A stretch of 64,000 bases of DNA from Sinorhizobium garamanticum (GTDB taxonomy: Bacteria; Pseudomonadota; Alphaproteobacteria; Rhizobiales; Rhizobiaceae): NCBI RefSeq assembly GCF_029892065.1, contig NZ_CP120373.1, positions 1,687,501-1,751,500 of the forward strand. Reading direction: 5' to 3'. The notes under the pieces are model-generated. The model made no database searches. It saw only the letters and a list, made by a program, of their open reading frames with translations, and was not told the DNA's origin. The translations under genes were made by a program, and so were the position numbers. The first letter of the stretch is position 1. Every line of letters begins with the position of its first letter. Below are positions 30,728-40,009 of this stretch, piece by piece.

Positions 30728-32203
30728 ATGAAGGGGGCGGCGAGAGCCAGGTCCCTCGCGGCACTGGTCGCGGCAATTTCGGCCTGTGGCCTTCTCGGAC
30801 CCGGTTCGGCCGGGCAGGCGGATGCCCAGGAAAAGTTCATCAACCTCGGCGGATCCGTCCAGCAGGTCACGCTGCCGCCGAACGACACGATGACGATCAG
30901 GACCGGCAAGCCATTCGGCGATCTGGTCATCGGCAGCGCCGAACTTATCGATGTCGTACCGCTCTCCGACCGGTCGCTGTTCATCCGTGGCAAGCAGATC
31001 GGCGCCACCAATATCTCGGTCTATGATGACGACAAAAACCTTCTCGGCGTCATCGACATCCGCGTCGCCAGCGATTTCAGCGAAGCGGCGGCGGCCATTC
31101 GTTCCGCCGCACCCTCCGCGCAAGTCCGGGTATTCAATTCCAACGATCGCATCCGGCTGACGGGTGTGGTGCGCGACGCGGTCGAGTTGCAACGGGTGAT
31201 CGAGATTGCCCAATCCTATTCCGCACAGCCGGTGCTGAACCAGTTGCGCGTCGCCGATTCCCAGCAGGTGATGCTGGAGGTGCGGGTGATCGAGGCCTCG
31301 CGCCAGACCGGCCGCGACCTCGGTATCGGCTGGTCCGGCCACGGCCGGAACGGCATCGGCAAGGCAACACACAGCCAGGGTATCAGCGTCGATGACGACG
31401 GCAATCTCGTCCGCACCCTCGAAGACGCTGCGGGCGCGGCGACGGGCATGCAGCCCTTCGGGCAGCTGATCGCCAAGGTGCTGGAGATTGCCGGCGGTCG
31501 GATCGACATCGTCATCAATGCGCTGGAGCAGAAGGGCTTGGTGCGCCGGCTGGCGCAGCCGAACCTGATCGCCATGAGCGGCGAGACCGCGAGCTTCCAT
31601 GCCGGCGGCGAGGTGCCGATCCAGACGACGGTCGCCAACGGTGCCACGGTCGCGACCGAAACCGACTACCGGCCGTTCGGCGTCAGGCTCACCTTCACGC
31701 CGGTGGTGCTCGACAACGGGCTCATCAGTCTCAGGATCGAGCCGGAAGTCTCGGAGCTCGACACCTCGATCAACGTCAACGGCAATCCCGGCTTCATCTC
31801 GCGCGCGGCGAAGACCACGGTGGCGCTGCGCGACGGCCAGAGCTTCGCCATGGCCGGGTTGCTGCAGTCGATCAATGCCAAGGACGTGCAACAATTGCCG
31901 TGGGTGTCGCAGGTTCCGGTGATCGGCGCGCTGTTCCGCTCGACGAGCTTCCTGAAGCGGGAGTCCGATCTCGTCATCATCGTCACGCCGCACATCGTGC
32001 GGCCGTCCGCACCCGGCGAGGACCTCTACACTCCGCTCGACCAGACGCGCTCGTCGAACGACGTCGAGCTTTTCGCCCTCGGGCTGCTCGAGGTCGACAA
32101 GGACATGCTGCGCCGCTTCAAGAATGGCGAAGGCGTCAAGGGGCCCTATGGCCACCGTCTCGATCTCGATGTGGGAGGCCAAGTTGCTGTTGCGAAAAAA
32201 TAA
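30728..32203 (+). CDS. cpaC: Outer-membrane secretin CpaC (RcpA)
   Basis: A 491-residue protein. A signal peptide (about residues 1-35, with a cut expected near AQA/DAQ) is followed by the BON/pilus-specific N domain (GDLVIGSAELIDVVPLSDRSLFI) and the secretin domain, ending with PVIGALFRS and LVIIVTPHIVRP. It forms the outer-membrane pore for the pilus. The ATG behind gagggga is preferred over two further upstream. The lipoprotein gene starts within its last codons. Confidence 0.93.
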   Translation: MKGAARARSLAALVAAISACGLLGPGSAGQADAQEKFINLGGSVQQVTLPPNDTMTIRTGKPFGDLVIGSAELIDVVPLSDRSLFIRGKQIGATNISVYDDDKNLLGVIDIRVASDFSEAAAAIRSAAPSAQVRVFNSNDRIRLTGVVRDAVELQRVIEIAQSYSAQPVLNQLRVADSQQVMLEVRVIEASRQTGRDLGIGWSGHGRNGIGKATHSQGISVDDDGNLVRTLEDAAGAATGMQPFGQLIAKVLEIAGGRIDIVINALEQKGLVRRLAQPNLIAMSGETASFHAGGEVPIQTTVANGATVATETDYRPFGVRLTFTPVVLDNGLISLRIEPEVSELDTSINVNGNPGFISRAAKTTVALRDGQSFAMAGLLQSINAKDVQQLPWVSQVPVIGALFRSTSFLKRESDLVIIVTPHIVRPSAPGEDLYTPLDQTRSSNDVELFALGLLEVDKDMLRRFKNGEGVKGPYGHRLDLDVGGQVAVAKK

Positions 32204-32525
32204 ACGCGCACTGCTGGTCATCGCTGCCGCGAGCCTCGTTTCCGGCTGTGCCGACTACCTGAACCACAGGGATTCGATCACCTTCGGACTTGGAAACGCG
32301 GTGGAGGCGAACAAGGGCATCCACACGCAGGAGCCTTTCCCGCGGGTGGCGCACAACACGCGCATTCACAGTGACGGCAAGGTGATCAACCGGGTCATCC
32401 GCACCTATCAGGGTGGCGGGCAGGGCGGCGCCGCGCCGACGCCCACGGCCGTGATCCTGCCGGGGGCCACGTTGCCTCCTGGCACGGGTGGCGGTAACGG
32501 CGGCGGCAACGGCGGGGGATACTGA
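32184..32525 (+). CDS. Small lipoprotein of the Tad cluster (CpaD position)
   Basis: A 113-residue lipoprotein. The 22-residue leader ends in the lipobox LVSGC, so Cys22 should be acylated. The body contains HRDSITFGLGNAVEANKG and the tail is Gly-rich (GGGNGGGNGGG). A TTG start with gggagg five bases upstream gives a leader of the usual length; an ATG five codons earlier, inside the secretin gene, is the alternative. It holds the position of CpaD in the cluster and is much shorter than typical CpaD, but the N-terminal core resembles it. Confidence 0.75.
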   Translation: MLLRKNKRALLVIAAASLVSGCADYLNHRDSITFGLGNAVEANKGIHTQEPFPRVAHNTRIHSDGKVINRVIRTYQGGGQGGAAPTPTAVILPGATLPPGTGGGNGGGNGGGY

Positions 32526-32621
32526 CGGTGGCCGCAAGAGAGAGTGAACGGCGGGGGCGCCGGAAGGGAATGTAACAGAACAGCACGGCGGAGGAACCGC
32601 CGCGATCCGAGGGGCATGCCA

Positions 32622-34220
32622 ATGTTGCGTAAAGCTATCAAGGGCTTCTGGGACGATCATCGTGGCTACGTCATTGCCCTGACGCTGATTTCCATGCCAC
32701 TCCTGCTCGGCTTCTCGCTGCTCGTCATCGATGTCGGGCGCACCGGCAATCTCCACACCGATCTCCAGAACGCCGTCGACGCTATGGCGCTTGCCGGCGC
32801 CCGCGAGCTCGACGGCCGCGACGACGCGATCACCCGAGCCGATGCGGCGATCGAAGCACTCGCCAACAGCGCTGCCTTCGGCGGCGGCGGCACCGGCATG
32901 TCGCTCGGCTCGCACATCACCGTGACCTACGATGCGGGCAATGATGCCGGAAGCACGGTTACCGTCACATATCTCAAGGAAATTCCCGCGAGCGACGACG
33001 ATCCGATCACCGCAGCCATGGCGGCGACGACAGCGAGCGAGGCATCCTACGCCCGGGTTGTCGCAAAGGACCAGGCGCTGACGACGATTTTCCCGCTTCC
33101 CGTCGGTTTCAATCGCGACACGGTCAATGTTTCGGCCGAAGCGGTGGCCGTCTACCGGGCAAGCGCCTGCGACGTGACGCCGATCTATATCTGCAATCCG
33201 TTCGAGCCGCCTGGCAACACCAGCGCTGCCGCAAACGAACAGGCGACCGAGGCGCTGCACACGAATTTCGCGACCGGTAATCTTTATGGGCGGCAGATCG
33301 AACTCCACAGCACGTCCTCGTCCGCGCCAGGACCCGGAAATTTCGGATTTCTGGCGACCTACGGCAATGGCGCGAACGTGCTGGCTGAAGCGCTGGCTAC
33401 GGGTTCGCCGGGCGTTTGCTACAAGCAGCACGCGCTGGAAACGAAGACCGGTGCGATGGCCGGACCGGTCGAGGCGGGGCTCAATACGCGCTTCGGCTTG
33501 TATTCGGGGTCATTCGGGAGCGCGCATGACGACGGCCGCTACAGGCCGGCACGCAACGTGCGCTCCGCACAGGCGCAAACGGGCGGCGCCAACAAGATCT
33601 GTGGCGAGTACAATCCGGTCATGGCCGGAAGCACCGTCGGCAACGTCAGCCAGGCGGTGCCGCTCGGCTACGGAGCGTCCATGACCCCGCTTGCCGGCGG
33701 CAAGGTCAGCAGCGGCAACGACTGGCAGTACGGGACCTATTGGAACGTGGCCCAGGGGACGGCCGCTCCCTCGGTCGGGACGATCCTGAGCAACCATTCC
33801 AGCTACCCGTCGCCCACTGGCTCGCCATCGCAGCCATCGGCCTATGACGTGTATCGTTACGAGCTCAACAATCCCACTCTCATCAACCACGCCTCGGCAA
33901 ATGGCGAGAAGGGCGCGCCTTTGACAGGCGGTCAATGCTACACCGGGCCGGACCTTTCAAACTATACGAGTGGTGACTATGGCGATCGCCGCGAGATTTT
34001 CGCCGCCATCGTCAACTGCGGTTACGAAAATGCCGTCGGCCACCTCAACGGCCACAAGGAGACGCAGGCCATCGCCTTCGCCCGCATGTTCCTGACCAAG
34101 CCCGCGATCCAGGATGGCAACGAGCGCTATCTGTCGCTCGAAATGATCGACATCACCGGCAAGGGCGGTCGCGGCACCCTCGACGAGTTCCTGCGTGAAG
34201 AGGCGGAGCTGGTCCGATGA
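32622..34220 (+). CDS. TadG-like pilus assembly protein
   Basis: A predicted 532-residue protein. A hydrophobic segment near the N-terminus (residues 15-38, GYVIALTLISMPLLLGFSLLVIDVGR) is followed by the conserved HTDLQNAVDAMALAGARELDGR, the hallmark of TadG/TadE-like proteins. The remainder is a large periplasmic domain with several Cys. The ATG six bases downstream of the first candidate has better ribosome-site spacing (gaggggc). Overlaps the next gene by four bases. Confidence 0.85.
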   Translation: MLRKAIKGFWDDHRGYVIALTLISMPLLLGFSLLVIDVGRTGNLHTDLQNAVDAMALAGARELDGRDDAITRADAAIEALANSAAFGGGGTGMSLGSHITVTYDAGNDAGSTVTVTYLKEIPASDDDPITAAMAATTASEASYARVVAKDQALTTIFPLPVGFNRDTVNVSAEAVAVYRASACDVTPIYICNPFEPPGNTSAAANEQATEALHTNFATGNLYGRQIELHSTSSSAPGPGNFGFLATYGNGANVLAEALATGSPGVCYKQHALETKTGAMAGPVEAGLNTRFGLYSGSFGSAHDDGRYRPARNVRSAQAQTGGANKICGEYNPVMAGSTVGNVSQAVPLGYGASMTPLAGGKVSSGNDWQYGTYWNVAQGTAAPSVGTILSNHSSYPSPTGSPSQPSAYDVYRYELNNPTLINHASANGEKGAPLTGGQCYTGPDLSNYTSGDYGDRREIFAAIVNCGYENAVGHLNGHKETQAIAFARMFLTKPAIQDGNERYLSLEMIDITGKGGRGTLDEFLREEAELVR

Positions 34221-34699
34221 TCGCGCTTAGGGCTTTCATTCTTCGCCGGTTCCGTTTCTCCTTCTGGTCGAGGGACGAGGGGGCGGTGCTGGCCGAGGCG
34301 CTTATCGCGATTCCGTTCGTGACGTTCTTTGCGGCCGGTATTCTCGAGTTCGGCAATATCTTCTGGGAGCGCATGCAGATCGACGCCGGTCTGCGCGATG
34401 CTGGGCGCTATCTCTCGCGCTGCCGGCCGACGTCTCCGACCTACACGTCGACCTGCTCGCAGGCGACTGCGAAACTCATCGCCTTCTACGGCACGCAAAG
34501 CCCGGGGGCGGACGCGGCGCTGCGTGTGCCCGGCTGGGGCCCAAATCTTGCCGACATCACGGTCAATGCGGTCGGCGCCGACGGGACGTTTACCATAGAG
34601 ACGGCGCATCTCTACGAAGCGTCTCTATTCTTTGGCTGGCTCGGCATCGATGCGATCACCATCAACGCCTCGCACGAAGAGAGGTATATGGGATGGTGA
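34217..34699 (+). CDS. tadE: TadE-like pseudopilin
   Basis: A 160-residue protein. The stretch DEGAVLAEALIAIPFVTFFAAGILEFGNIF (about 20-49) is a TadE-type prepilin-like segment, with a Gly-Ala junction as the cut site for the prepilin peptidase. The C-terminal part is a soluble domain with two Cys. The start overlaps the TadG-like stop by ATGA and its end overlaps the next gene, indicating tight co-translation. Confidence 0.85.
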   Translation: MIALRAFILRRFRFSFWSRDEGAVLAEALIAIPFVTFFAAGILEFGNIFWERMQIDAGLRDAGRYLSRCRPTSPTYTSTCSQATAKLIAFYGTQSPGADAALRVPGWGPNLADITVNAVGADGTFTIETAHLYEASLFFGWLGIDAITINASHEERYMGW

Positions 34700-35313
34700 A
34701 TTCTCGATCACGTATACCTTTCCAGCAGGACGAAAGCGGCATTGCGCTTTCCGAGGCGCTGATCACCTTTCCCATCGTACTCCTGGTGTTCGCGACCTTC
34801 GTCGAGTTCGGCTACGCCATGTCGCAATGGAACCAGACGGTGAAGGCGCTGCAATACGGCGCGAGACTGGCTGCCGTTTCCGATCCTCTGACCAGCGACT
34901 TCGACGCAGTGTTTCCGGCGGAGGCAGCAGATCCGCTGAACAACGGCACGGCGACGCCCAACAATGCGGCGATCTCCTCCACTTGCGGGCCGGCTCTCGC
35001 AAACTGCAGCGCCGAATTGACCCGGATCGTCACTGGCAGCGACGGCGACTGCGCGGCCGGCGACCCGCGCCCTGGCATCTGCGATCTCAACTGGCGCATC
35101 CAGCCGGAGAATCTGGTGGTCACCTATCAGCGCTCGGGTCTCGGCTATTGGGGCCGGCCCGAGGGCGCGGTGCTGACGATGCGTATGGAGGTTCGCAACA
35201 TCACCTTCGACCTGCCCGTGCTCGGCGTCCTGCTCGGGCTCGACGACATTACCGTTCCCGCCCATCCGGTGACGATTACGACGGAAGACCTGAAGACGTG
35301 CTCAACCTGCTGA
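34693..35313 (+). CDS. TadE/TadF-like pseudopilin
   Basis: A 206-residue second pseudopilin. The N-terminal DESGIALSEALITFPIVLLVFATFVEFGYA (about 13-42) has the processing motif and hydrophobic helix, followed by QTVKALQYGARLAA. The rest contains six Cys, including a final CSTC, which suggests disulfides in the periplasm. Together with the preceding gene it should form the minor pseudopilin pair needed for Flp pili. Confidence 0.83.
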   Translation: MVNSRSRIPFQQDESGIALSEALITFPIVLLVFATFVEFGYAMSQWNQTVKALQYGARLAAVSDPLTSDFDAVFPAEAADPLNNGTATPNNAAISSTCGPALANCSAELTRIVTGSDGDCAAGDPRPGICDLNWRIQPENLVVTYQRSGLGYWGRPEGAVLTMRMEVRNITFDLPVLGVLLGLDDITVPAHPVTITTEDLKTCSTC

Positions 35314-35340
35314 ACCCTTAATAATGCGTGGGAAAGCGAG

Positions 35341-36483
35341 ATGACAGCTCATATGAACTTCGCAACATCCACCAAGATCCTTGTCCTTTCCGACGATGCG
35401 GCGGCGGCGAGCTTCATGCTCGACACGTTCGGTTCGCTGTCGCGTTACGAGGTGCGCCATATGGCGCTGAAGGCGCTGGGTGACGCCGCGCGGTTCGATC
35501 CGACGCAGTTCAATCTGATCGTGCTTGATGTCGACAACGGCGAAATGCTGAATAGTCCGGAGCTCTTTGCCTTCCGCGGACGCCATCGCGACATTCCGCT
35601 GGTCGTCGTCTCGGAAGACCTGGCGGACGAGATGCTGCGGCTGCTCTTCCGCCTGAACGGCAACGACTGGCTCAAAAAACCGCTGGAGCGCCGCTCGCTG
35701 ATCGACATGATCTCGACGCATGCGCCGGGAACCGGGGCGTCCGACAGCCGGGTTCACGCGGTCGTCTCCGCGGTCGGCGGCGCGGGCGCCAGCGTCATTT
35801 CTTCGTCGCTTGCCCATGCGCTTGCGCAGCCCACGAAAAACGGCGCGCCGCGTGTCGATCTGTTCGACATGGATTTTTCCTCCGGGTCGCTCGGCTACTA
35901 TCTCAACCTTGTCAGCGATTACGATCTGATGCCTGTCATCACCAATCCGTCGCGCGTCGATCTCGAATTCATCGACCTGGTGCGCAAGCGTCACTCGGGC
36001 GGCTTTTCCCTGCTGTCTTTCAAGCAGCCGTCGGTGCTGCTCGCAGCGAAAGGCGCCGAGCTGGTGTTGCGCATGCTGGACGTCGCTGCCTTCGAGAGCG
36101 ATCACACCGTCATCGACATGCCGCATTATGAGACGCCGTGGAAAGCCGACGTGCTTTCGTCGGTCAACAGCGTCTACATCGTGACCGAAATGACGATCCC
36201 GGCGCTTCACCAGGCCAAGGATCTCTTCCTCAACGTGGTGCGGTTGCGCGGAAATGCGGACTCGATCTTTGTCGTCATCAACAAATACCGCAGCAAGCTC
36301 TTCAGTCTTGGCGTGCGTCGGCAGCAGGTGGACAAAGTCTTCAAGGACACACGCGCGCATATCGTTGCCTATGACTGGGACACCCTGAGCGAAGCGTTGA
36401 ACCGCGGCGTGCTGCCCTTCGAGGTGAACGCACGCTCCGGCTTCTGCAAGGCCGTCAACAAGCTCGGAGCGCTTGTCCGATGA
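35341..36483 (+). CDS. cpaE: Pilus localisation ATPase-like protein CpaE/TadZ
   Basis: A 380-residue protein with a receiver-like N-terminal domain (KILVLSDD ... LIVLDVD ... WLKKPLERRSLI, about 12-125) and a MinD/ParA-like domain. The Walker A box reads VGGAGASV (145-152), lacking both lysines of a standard KGGVGKT box; CpaE/TadZ proteins are known for such atypical boxes. It positions the pilus machine at a cell site. It ends in an ATGA overlap with a small reading frame before cpaF. Confidence 0.92.
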   Translation: MTAHMNFATSTKILVLSDDAAAASFMLDTFGSLSRYEVRHMALKALGDAARFDPTQFNLIVLDVDNGEMLNSPELFAFRGRHRDIPLVVVSEDLADEMLRLLFRLNGNDWLKKPLERRSLIDMISTHAPGTGASDSRVHAVVSAVGGAGASVISSSLAHALAQPTKNGAPRVDLFDMDFSSGSLGYYLNLVSDYDLMPVITNPSRVDLEFIDLVRKRHSGGFSLLSFKQPSVLLAAKGAELVLRMLDVAAFESDHTVIDMPHYETPWKADVLSSVNSVYIVTEMTIPALHQAKDLFLNVVRLRGNADSIFVVINKYRSKLFSLGVRRQQVDKVFKDTRAHIVAYDWDTLSEALNRGVLPFEVNARSGFCKAVNKLGALVR

Positions 36484-36638
36484 TCGTACGCGTTCGGGTG
36501 AGCAGCGAAGAAACGCCGGAGCAGCGCACGGCCTCCGGATGCTTCCGCATGAGCAATGCCGGCGTCATCGATCTTTACGACCGGGTGAAAGTCGGAACCA
36601 CGGTGATTGTGAAACAGTCGAACGGAGTGAAAGGCTGA
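36480..36638 (+). CDS. Short coupled ORF between cpaE and cpaF (52 aa)
   Basis: A 52-residue predicted protein starting MIVRVRVSSEETPEQ and ending KVGTTVIVKQSNGVKG. Its ATG overlaps the cpaE stop (ATGA) and its stop overlaps the cpaF start (TGATG), so the three would be translated in series. The composition (alternating basic, Val- and Thr-rich) suggests a small beta fold. No family is recognised; coding status is inferred from the double coupling, which ordinary noise would rarely give. Confidence 0.6.
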   Translation: MIVRVRVSSEETPEQRTASGCFRMSNAGVIDLYDRVKVGTTVIVKQSNGVKG

Positions 36639-38089
36639 TGGCAACCGGGTTCATGGGACGTTTCTACAAGCAGCCGCAGCCGGAGGGGCGCGAAGAGCCG
36701 AAAAGTGCCGATGTCCTTCCGGCCGGCCCGGCCGCAAACACGGCTCCCCCGACCCAAGCCGCCGCGGCGGCTGCCGTGGCCGAGGATGCGTCGCTCGGCC
36801 GGGATATGGTCGCCGAACGGGTCAACCTGCACCGCTATCTGCTCGACCGGATCAACCTCGGCATTCTCGACACGCTCGACAACGAAGAGATCGCGACCGA
36901 GATCAGGCCGCTCGTCAAGGACTATATCCGGCGCAACAATTTCCCGCTGAATGCCGTGGAAATCAACGACCTGATCCGCGACATCACCGACGAGATGCTC
37001 GGCCTCGGGCCGATAGAGCCGCTACTCGCCGACGAGACCATCGCCGACATCCTGATCAACGGCCACAAGAGCGTCTATGTGGAACGGCGCGGCAAGCTCG
37101 AGAGCACCGCGGTCCGCTTCAAGGACGAGGATCACCTGCTCCGGGTGATCAACAAGATCGTCTCGGCTGTCGGTCGCCGCGTCGATGAATCGACGCCGAT
37201 GGTCGATGCCCGCCTCAAGGACGGATCGCGCGTCAACGTGGCGATCCGGCCGATCTCCGTCGACGGCCCGCTGGTTTCGATCCGCAAGTTCACCCGCAAG
37301 CCGCTGACGCTGGAGCGCCTCGTCGAAAACGGCGCGATGGCGAACGCCATGCGCATCCTCCTGAGTGCCGCGGTCAAGGGCAAGGTGTCGATGATCATTT
37401 CGGGCGGCACCGGTTCGGGCAAGACGACGTTGCTCAATGCGCTTTCGTCGCAGATTTCGCCGGCAGAACGCCTGATCACCATCGAGGACGCAGCCGAACT
37501 GCAGCTCCAGCAGCCGCATGTCGGCCGTATGGAAACCAGGCCGCCGACGCTCGACGGCCGCAACGAGGTTCGTCAGCGCGAGCTCCTGAAAAACGCGCTG
37601 CGCATGCGGCCCGACCGCATCATCGTCGGCGAGGTGCGCGGCGAGGAGGCTTTCGACATGCTGCAGGCGATGAACACCGGCCACGAGGGGTCGATGACGA
37701 CCATCCATGCCAACACCCCGCGCGATGCGGTCGGCCGACTGGAACAGATGGTCGGCATGGCCGGCATGCCGATGTCGCAGCTCAGCATCCGTTCGCAGAT
37801 CGCCTCGGCCATTACGCTCATCGTTCAGGTGCAGCGTCTGAGCGACGGCAGCCGCAGGATCGTCTCGATTTCCGAGATCACCGGCATGGAGGGCGAAGTC
37901 GTCCAGATGCAGGAGATCATGCGCTTCAAGAAAACCGGGACGGGAGAGGATGGCCGCATCCAGGGCGAGTTCCGCGCGACAGGCCTCCGCCCGCGCTTCA
38001 TGGAGGAATTCGCCGAACTCGGGATCGCCGTGCCTGTATCGATCTTCGAGCCCGGCAGACCATTGCAAACGGGGCCAGCCCAATCATGA
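36638..38089 (+). CDS. cpaF: Tad pilus secretion ATPase CpaF/TadA
   Basis: A 483-residue hexameric ATPase that powers pilus extension and retraction. Walker A is GGTGSGKTT (about 256-264), Walker B lies in RIIVGEVRGEEAFDML, and the His box is GHEGSMTTIHANTPRDA. An N-terminal helical region (DRINLGILDTLDNEEIATEIRPLV) is typical. The start that overlaps the stop of the short ORF was chosen; a longer frame exists but its N-terminus overlaps that ORF. The end overlaps tadB by ATGA. Confidence 0.96.
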   Translation: MATGFMGRFYKQPQPEGREEPKSADVLPAGPAANTAPPTQAAAAAAVAEDASLGRDMVAERVNLHRYLLDRINLGILDTLDNEEIATEIRPLVKDYIRRNNFPLNAVEINDLIRDITDEMLGLGPIEPLLADETIADILINGHKSVYVERRGKLESTAVRFKDEDHLLRVINKIVSAVGRRVDESTPMVDARLKDGSRVNVAIRPISVDGPLVSIRKFTRKPLTLERLVENGAMANAMRILLSAAVKGKVSMIISGGTGSGKTTLLNALSSQISPAERLITIEDAAELQLQQPHVGRMETRPPTLDGRNEVRQRELLKNALRMRPDRIIVGEVRGEEAFDMLQAMNTGHEGSMTTIHANTPRDAVGRLEQMVGMAGMPMSQLSIRSQIASAITLIVQVQRLSDGSRRIVSISEITGMEGEVVQMQEIMRFKKTGTGEDGRIQGEFRATGLRPRFMEEFAELGIAVPVSIFEPGRPLQTGPAQS

Positions 38090-39039
38090 CGCTCACCCTG
38101 CTTTACGCCGCCGTGTTCATCGCGGCGCTTGTCTCCGCCGAAGCCCTGCTGCGCGGCTACTTCCAGACGTCCGAACGCCATAAGGCGGTGAACCGTCGCC
38201 TGAGCCTCCTCGATGGGAGTGAGGATCACGGCAAGGCCTACCGCGACATGCTGAAGGAGCGCGGTGCAGGCGAGAACTGGCGATCGCTTCCCCTGATGCA
38301 GCGGCTGAGGCAGCTCTACACCCAGTCCGGCATCAAGTTCGATGCGAAGCGATTCGTACTCTATGCGATCGCCGGGGCACTCCTCGTCTGGCTGGTCGTC
38401 CAGTTCCTCGTGCCGAGCAACCTGATCCGGATCCCCGTTTTTCTCGCCGTCTGCTTCCTTATTCCCGTGCTCATCGTCTGGCGTGCGCGGGCAAGCCGCA
38501 TGCGCAAATTTACGGAAAAACTTCCAGAGGCGCTCGACGTGGCCAATCGAAGCCTTGCGGCTGGGCATCCCCTGCCGGCGGCGATCGCGCTCGTCGCGCG
38601 CGAAATGCCCGATCCGATCGGCAGCGAGTTTGGCCTTCTGTCGGATGAACTGACCTATGGGGTGACACTCGACGACGCGCTCGTCAATCTTTCCGACCGC
38701 GTCGGTGTCGAGGACCTGAACCTCCTGGCGATCTCGCTCAGCGTGCAGGCTGGAACGGGCGGCAATCTCGTTGAAATCCTGCAGAATCTGTCGAAGACCT
38801 TGCGTGACCGGTCGATGCTGAAGGCCAAGGTCAAGGCGATTTCGTCGGAAGGGCGCATCACCGCGATCTTCATGTCGCTCTATCCGTTCCTTCTCTACGC
38901 GATGATCAAGACGCTCTCGCCGACCTATTTCGATCCCGTCTGGGACAGCGGCTACGGAACGATCGTCGTTAGCGTGCTGCTTGTCATCATGGCGATCGGC
39001 AACGTCATTCTCTACAAGATGGTCAACTTCGAGTACTGA
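38086..39039 (+). CDS. tadB: Inner-membrane platform protein TadB
   Basis: A 317-residue T2SSF-type membrane protein. Hydrophobic segments lie at about 1-25, 88-130 and 265-315, with the cytoplasmic GSPF-like domain between (KLPEALDVANRSLAAGHPLPAAI, VQAGTGGNLVEILQNLSKTLRDR). It pairs with TadC as the platform on which CpaF acts. Overlaps cpaF by four bases. Confidence 0.94.
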   Translation: MTLTLLYAAVFIAALVSAEALLRGYFQTSERHKAVNRRLSLLDGSEDHGKAYRDMLKERGAGENWRSLPLMQRLRQLYTQSGIKFDAKRFVLYAIAGALLVWLVVQFLVPSNLIRIPVFLAVCFLIPVLIVWRARASRMRKFTEKLPEALDVANRSLAAGHPLPAAIALVAREMPDPIGSEFGLLSDELTYGVTLDDALVNLSDRVGVEDLNLLAISLSVQAGTGGNLVEILQNLSKTLRDRSMLKAKVKAISSEGRITAIFMSLYPFLLYAMIKTLSPTYFDPVWDSGYGTIVVSVLLVIMAIGNVILYKMVNFEY

Positions 39040-39046
39040 GGCCGCG

Positions 39047-39994
39047 ATGTCGAGCGAGTACGGGATCTACTTCATCGTCTTTTTCTCGGTGCTGATCTTT
39101 TCAGGCGCAGCGTCCGAACTGATCTTTCGGCGGCGCGAGGTCGGCGTCCGGCTGTCGGAAACGAGTGCGAAGGCGGGCGGCGAGGAGTTCCACCTGGGAG
39201 ACGCCGCAATCGCTGATCTCGGCGAGGCTGAAAATCGGCTGATCCGCCGCTACTTCGAGATCACCCGACGCGACGCGAACGCGAATTCCACGCAGAACCG
39301 GCTGATCCGTGCCGGCTATTTCAGCGCCAGCGCGGTGACGGTCTTTCAGGTCATCCGCGCCGTCGTGTGCCTGGGCGTCGTGGCGGTAACAGTCTGGGCT
39401 CTCGGCCGCTTCCTTCCCGAGCTGTCGCAGTTCGCGATCCTGGTGATGGCCATGTTTGCGGCCGGCATCGCCTTTGTCCTGGTCAACATTTATATCGACC
39501 GGCGCGGTGACGCGAAGGAGCGGGAATATCGCCGCCTGTTTCCCGATTTCATGGACATGCTGATCGTCTGCCTCGACGCCGGCATGAGCCTGGAAGCGGC
39601 GGCTAACCGCGTCGCCCGGGAATTCGTCGACAAGCGCAAGGATTTCGGCCTGCATCTTTCGATCATGATGCTGGAAGTGCGGGGCGGACGCCGGCTGCGC
39701 GAGGCCTTGGCCAATCTTGCCGCGCGGTTGCGGATCGACGAGGCACGGGTGCTTTCCGTGCTCTTTCGCCAGTCGGAGGAACTGGGAACCAGCGTGACCC
39801 AGACGCTGCGCGTCTACAGCAAGGAAATGCGCGACCTTCGGGTCGTGCGGGCCGAAGAGAAGGCCAATGCCTTGCCGATCAAGATGCTGCTGCCGCTCGG
39901 CGCCTTCCTGTTTCCGGTGAGCCTCATCATCGTGCTCGTGCCCATCGTCATGCGTGTTGTCAGTGTTCTCTCCGGCCTCAAGCCCGGCGGATAA
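39047..39994 (+). CDS. tadC: Inner-membrane platform protein TadC
   Basis: A 315-residue T2SSF-type protein. It has an N-terminal hydrophobic segment (5-22), a pair near 100-145, the GSPF-like domain (FPDFMDMLIVCLDAGMSLEAA ... LRVYSKEMRDLRVVRAEEKA) and a C-terminal hydrophobic hairpin. The start ATG follows gagg just after the tadB stop; a frame open further upstream overlaps tadB. Confidence 0.93.
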   Translation: MSSEYGIYFIVFFSVLIFSGAASELIFRRREVGVRLSETSAKAGGEEFHLGDAAIADLGEAENRLIRRYFEITRRDANANSTQNRLIRAGYFSASAVTVFQVIRAVVCLGVVAVTVWALGRFLPELSQFAILVMAMFAAGIAFVLVNIYIDRRGDAKEREYRRLFPDFMDMLIVCLDAGMSLEAAANRVAREFVDKRKDFGLHLSIMMLEVRGGRRLREALANLAARLRIDEARVLSVLFRQSEELGTSVTQTLRVYSKEMRDLRVVRAEEKANALPIKMLLPLGAFLFPVSLIIVLVPIVMRVVSVLSGLKPGG

Positions 39995-40009
39995 AACAGC
40001 GAGGTCCTT

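Noticed and set aside
30113..32221. Long minus-strand frame opposite the secretin gene
   Set aside because: A GC-rich shadow frame: no recognisable domain, and the plus strand carries an intact secretin with signal peptide.
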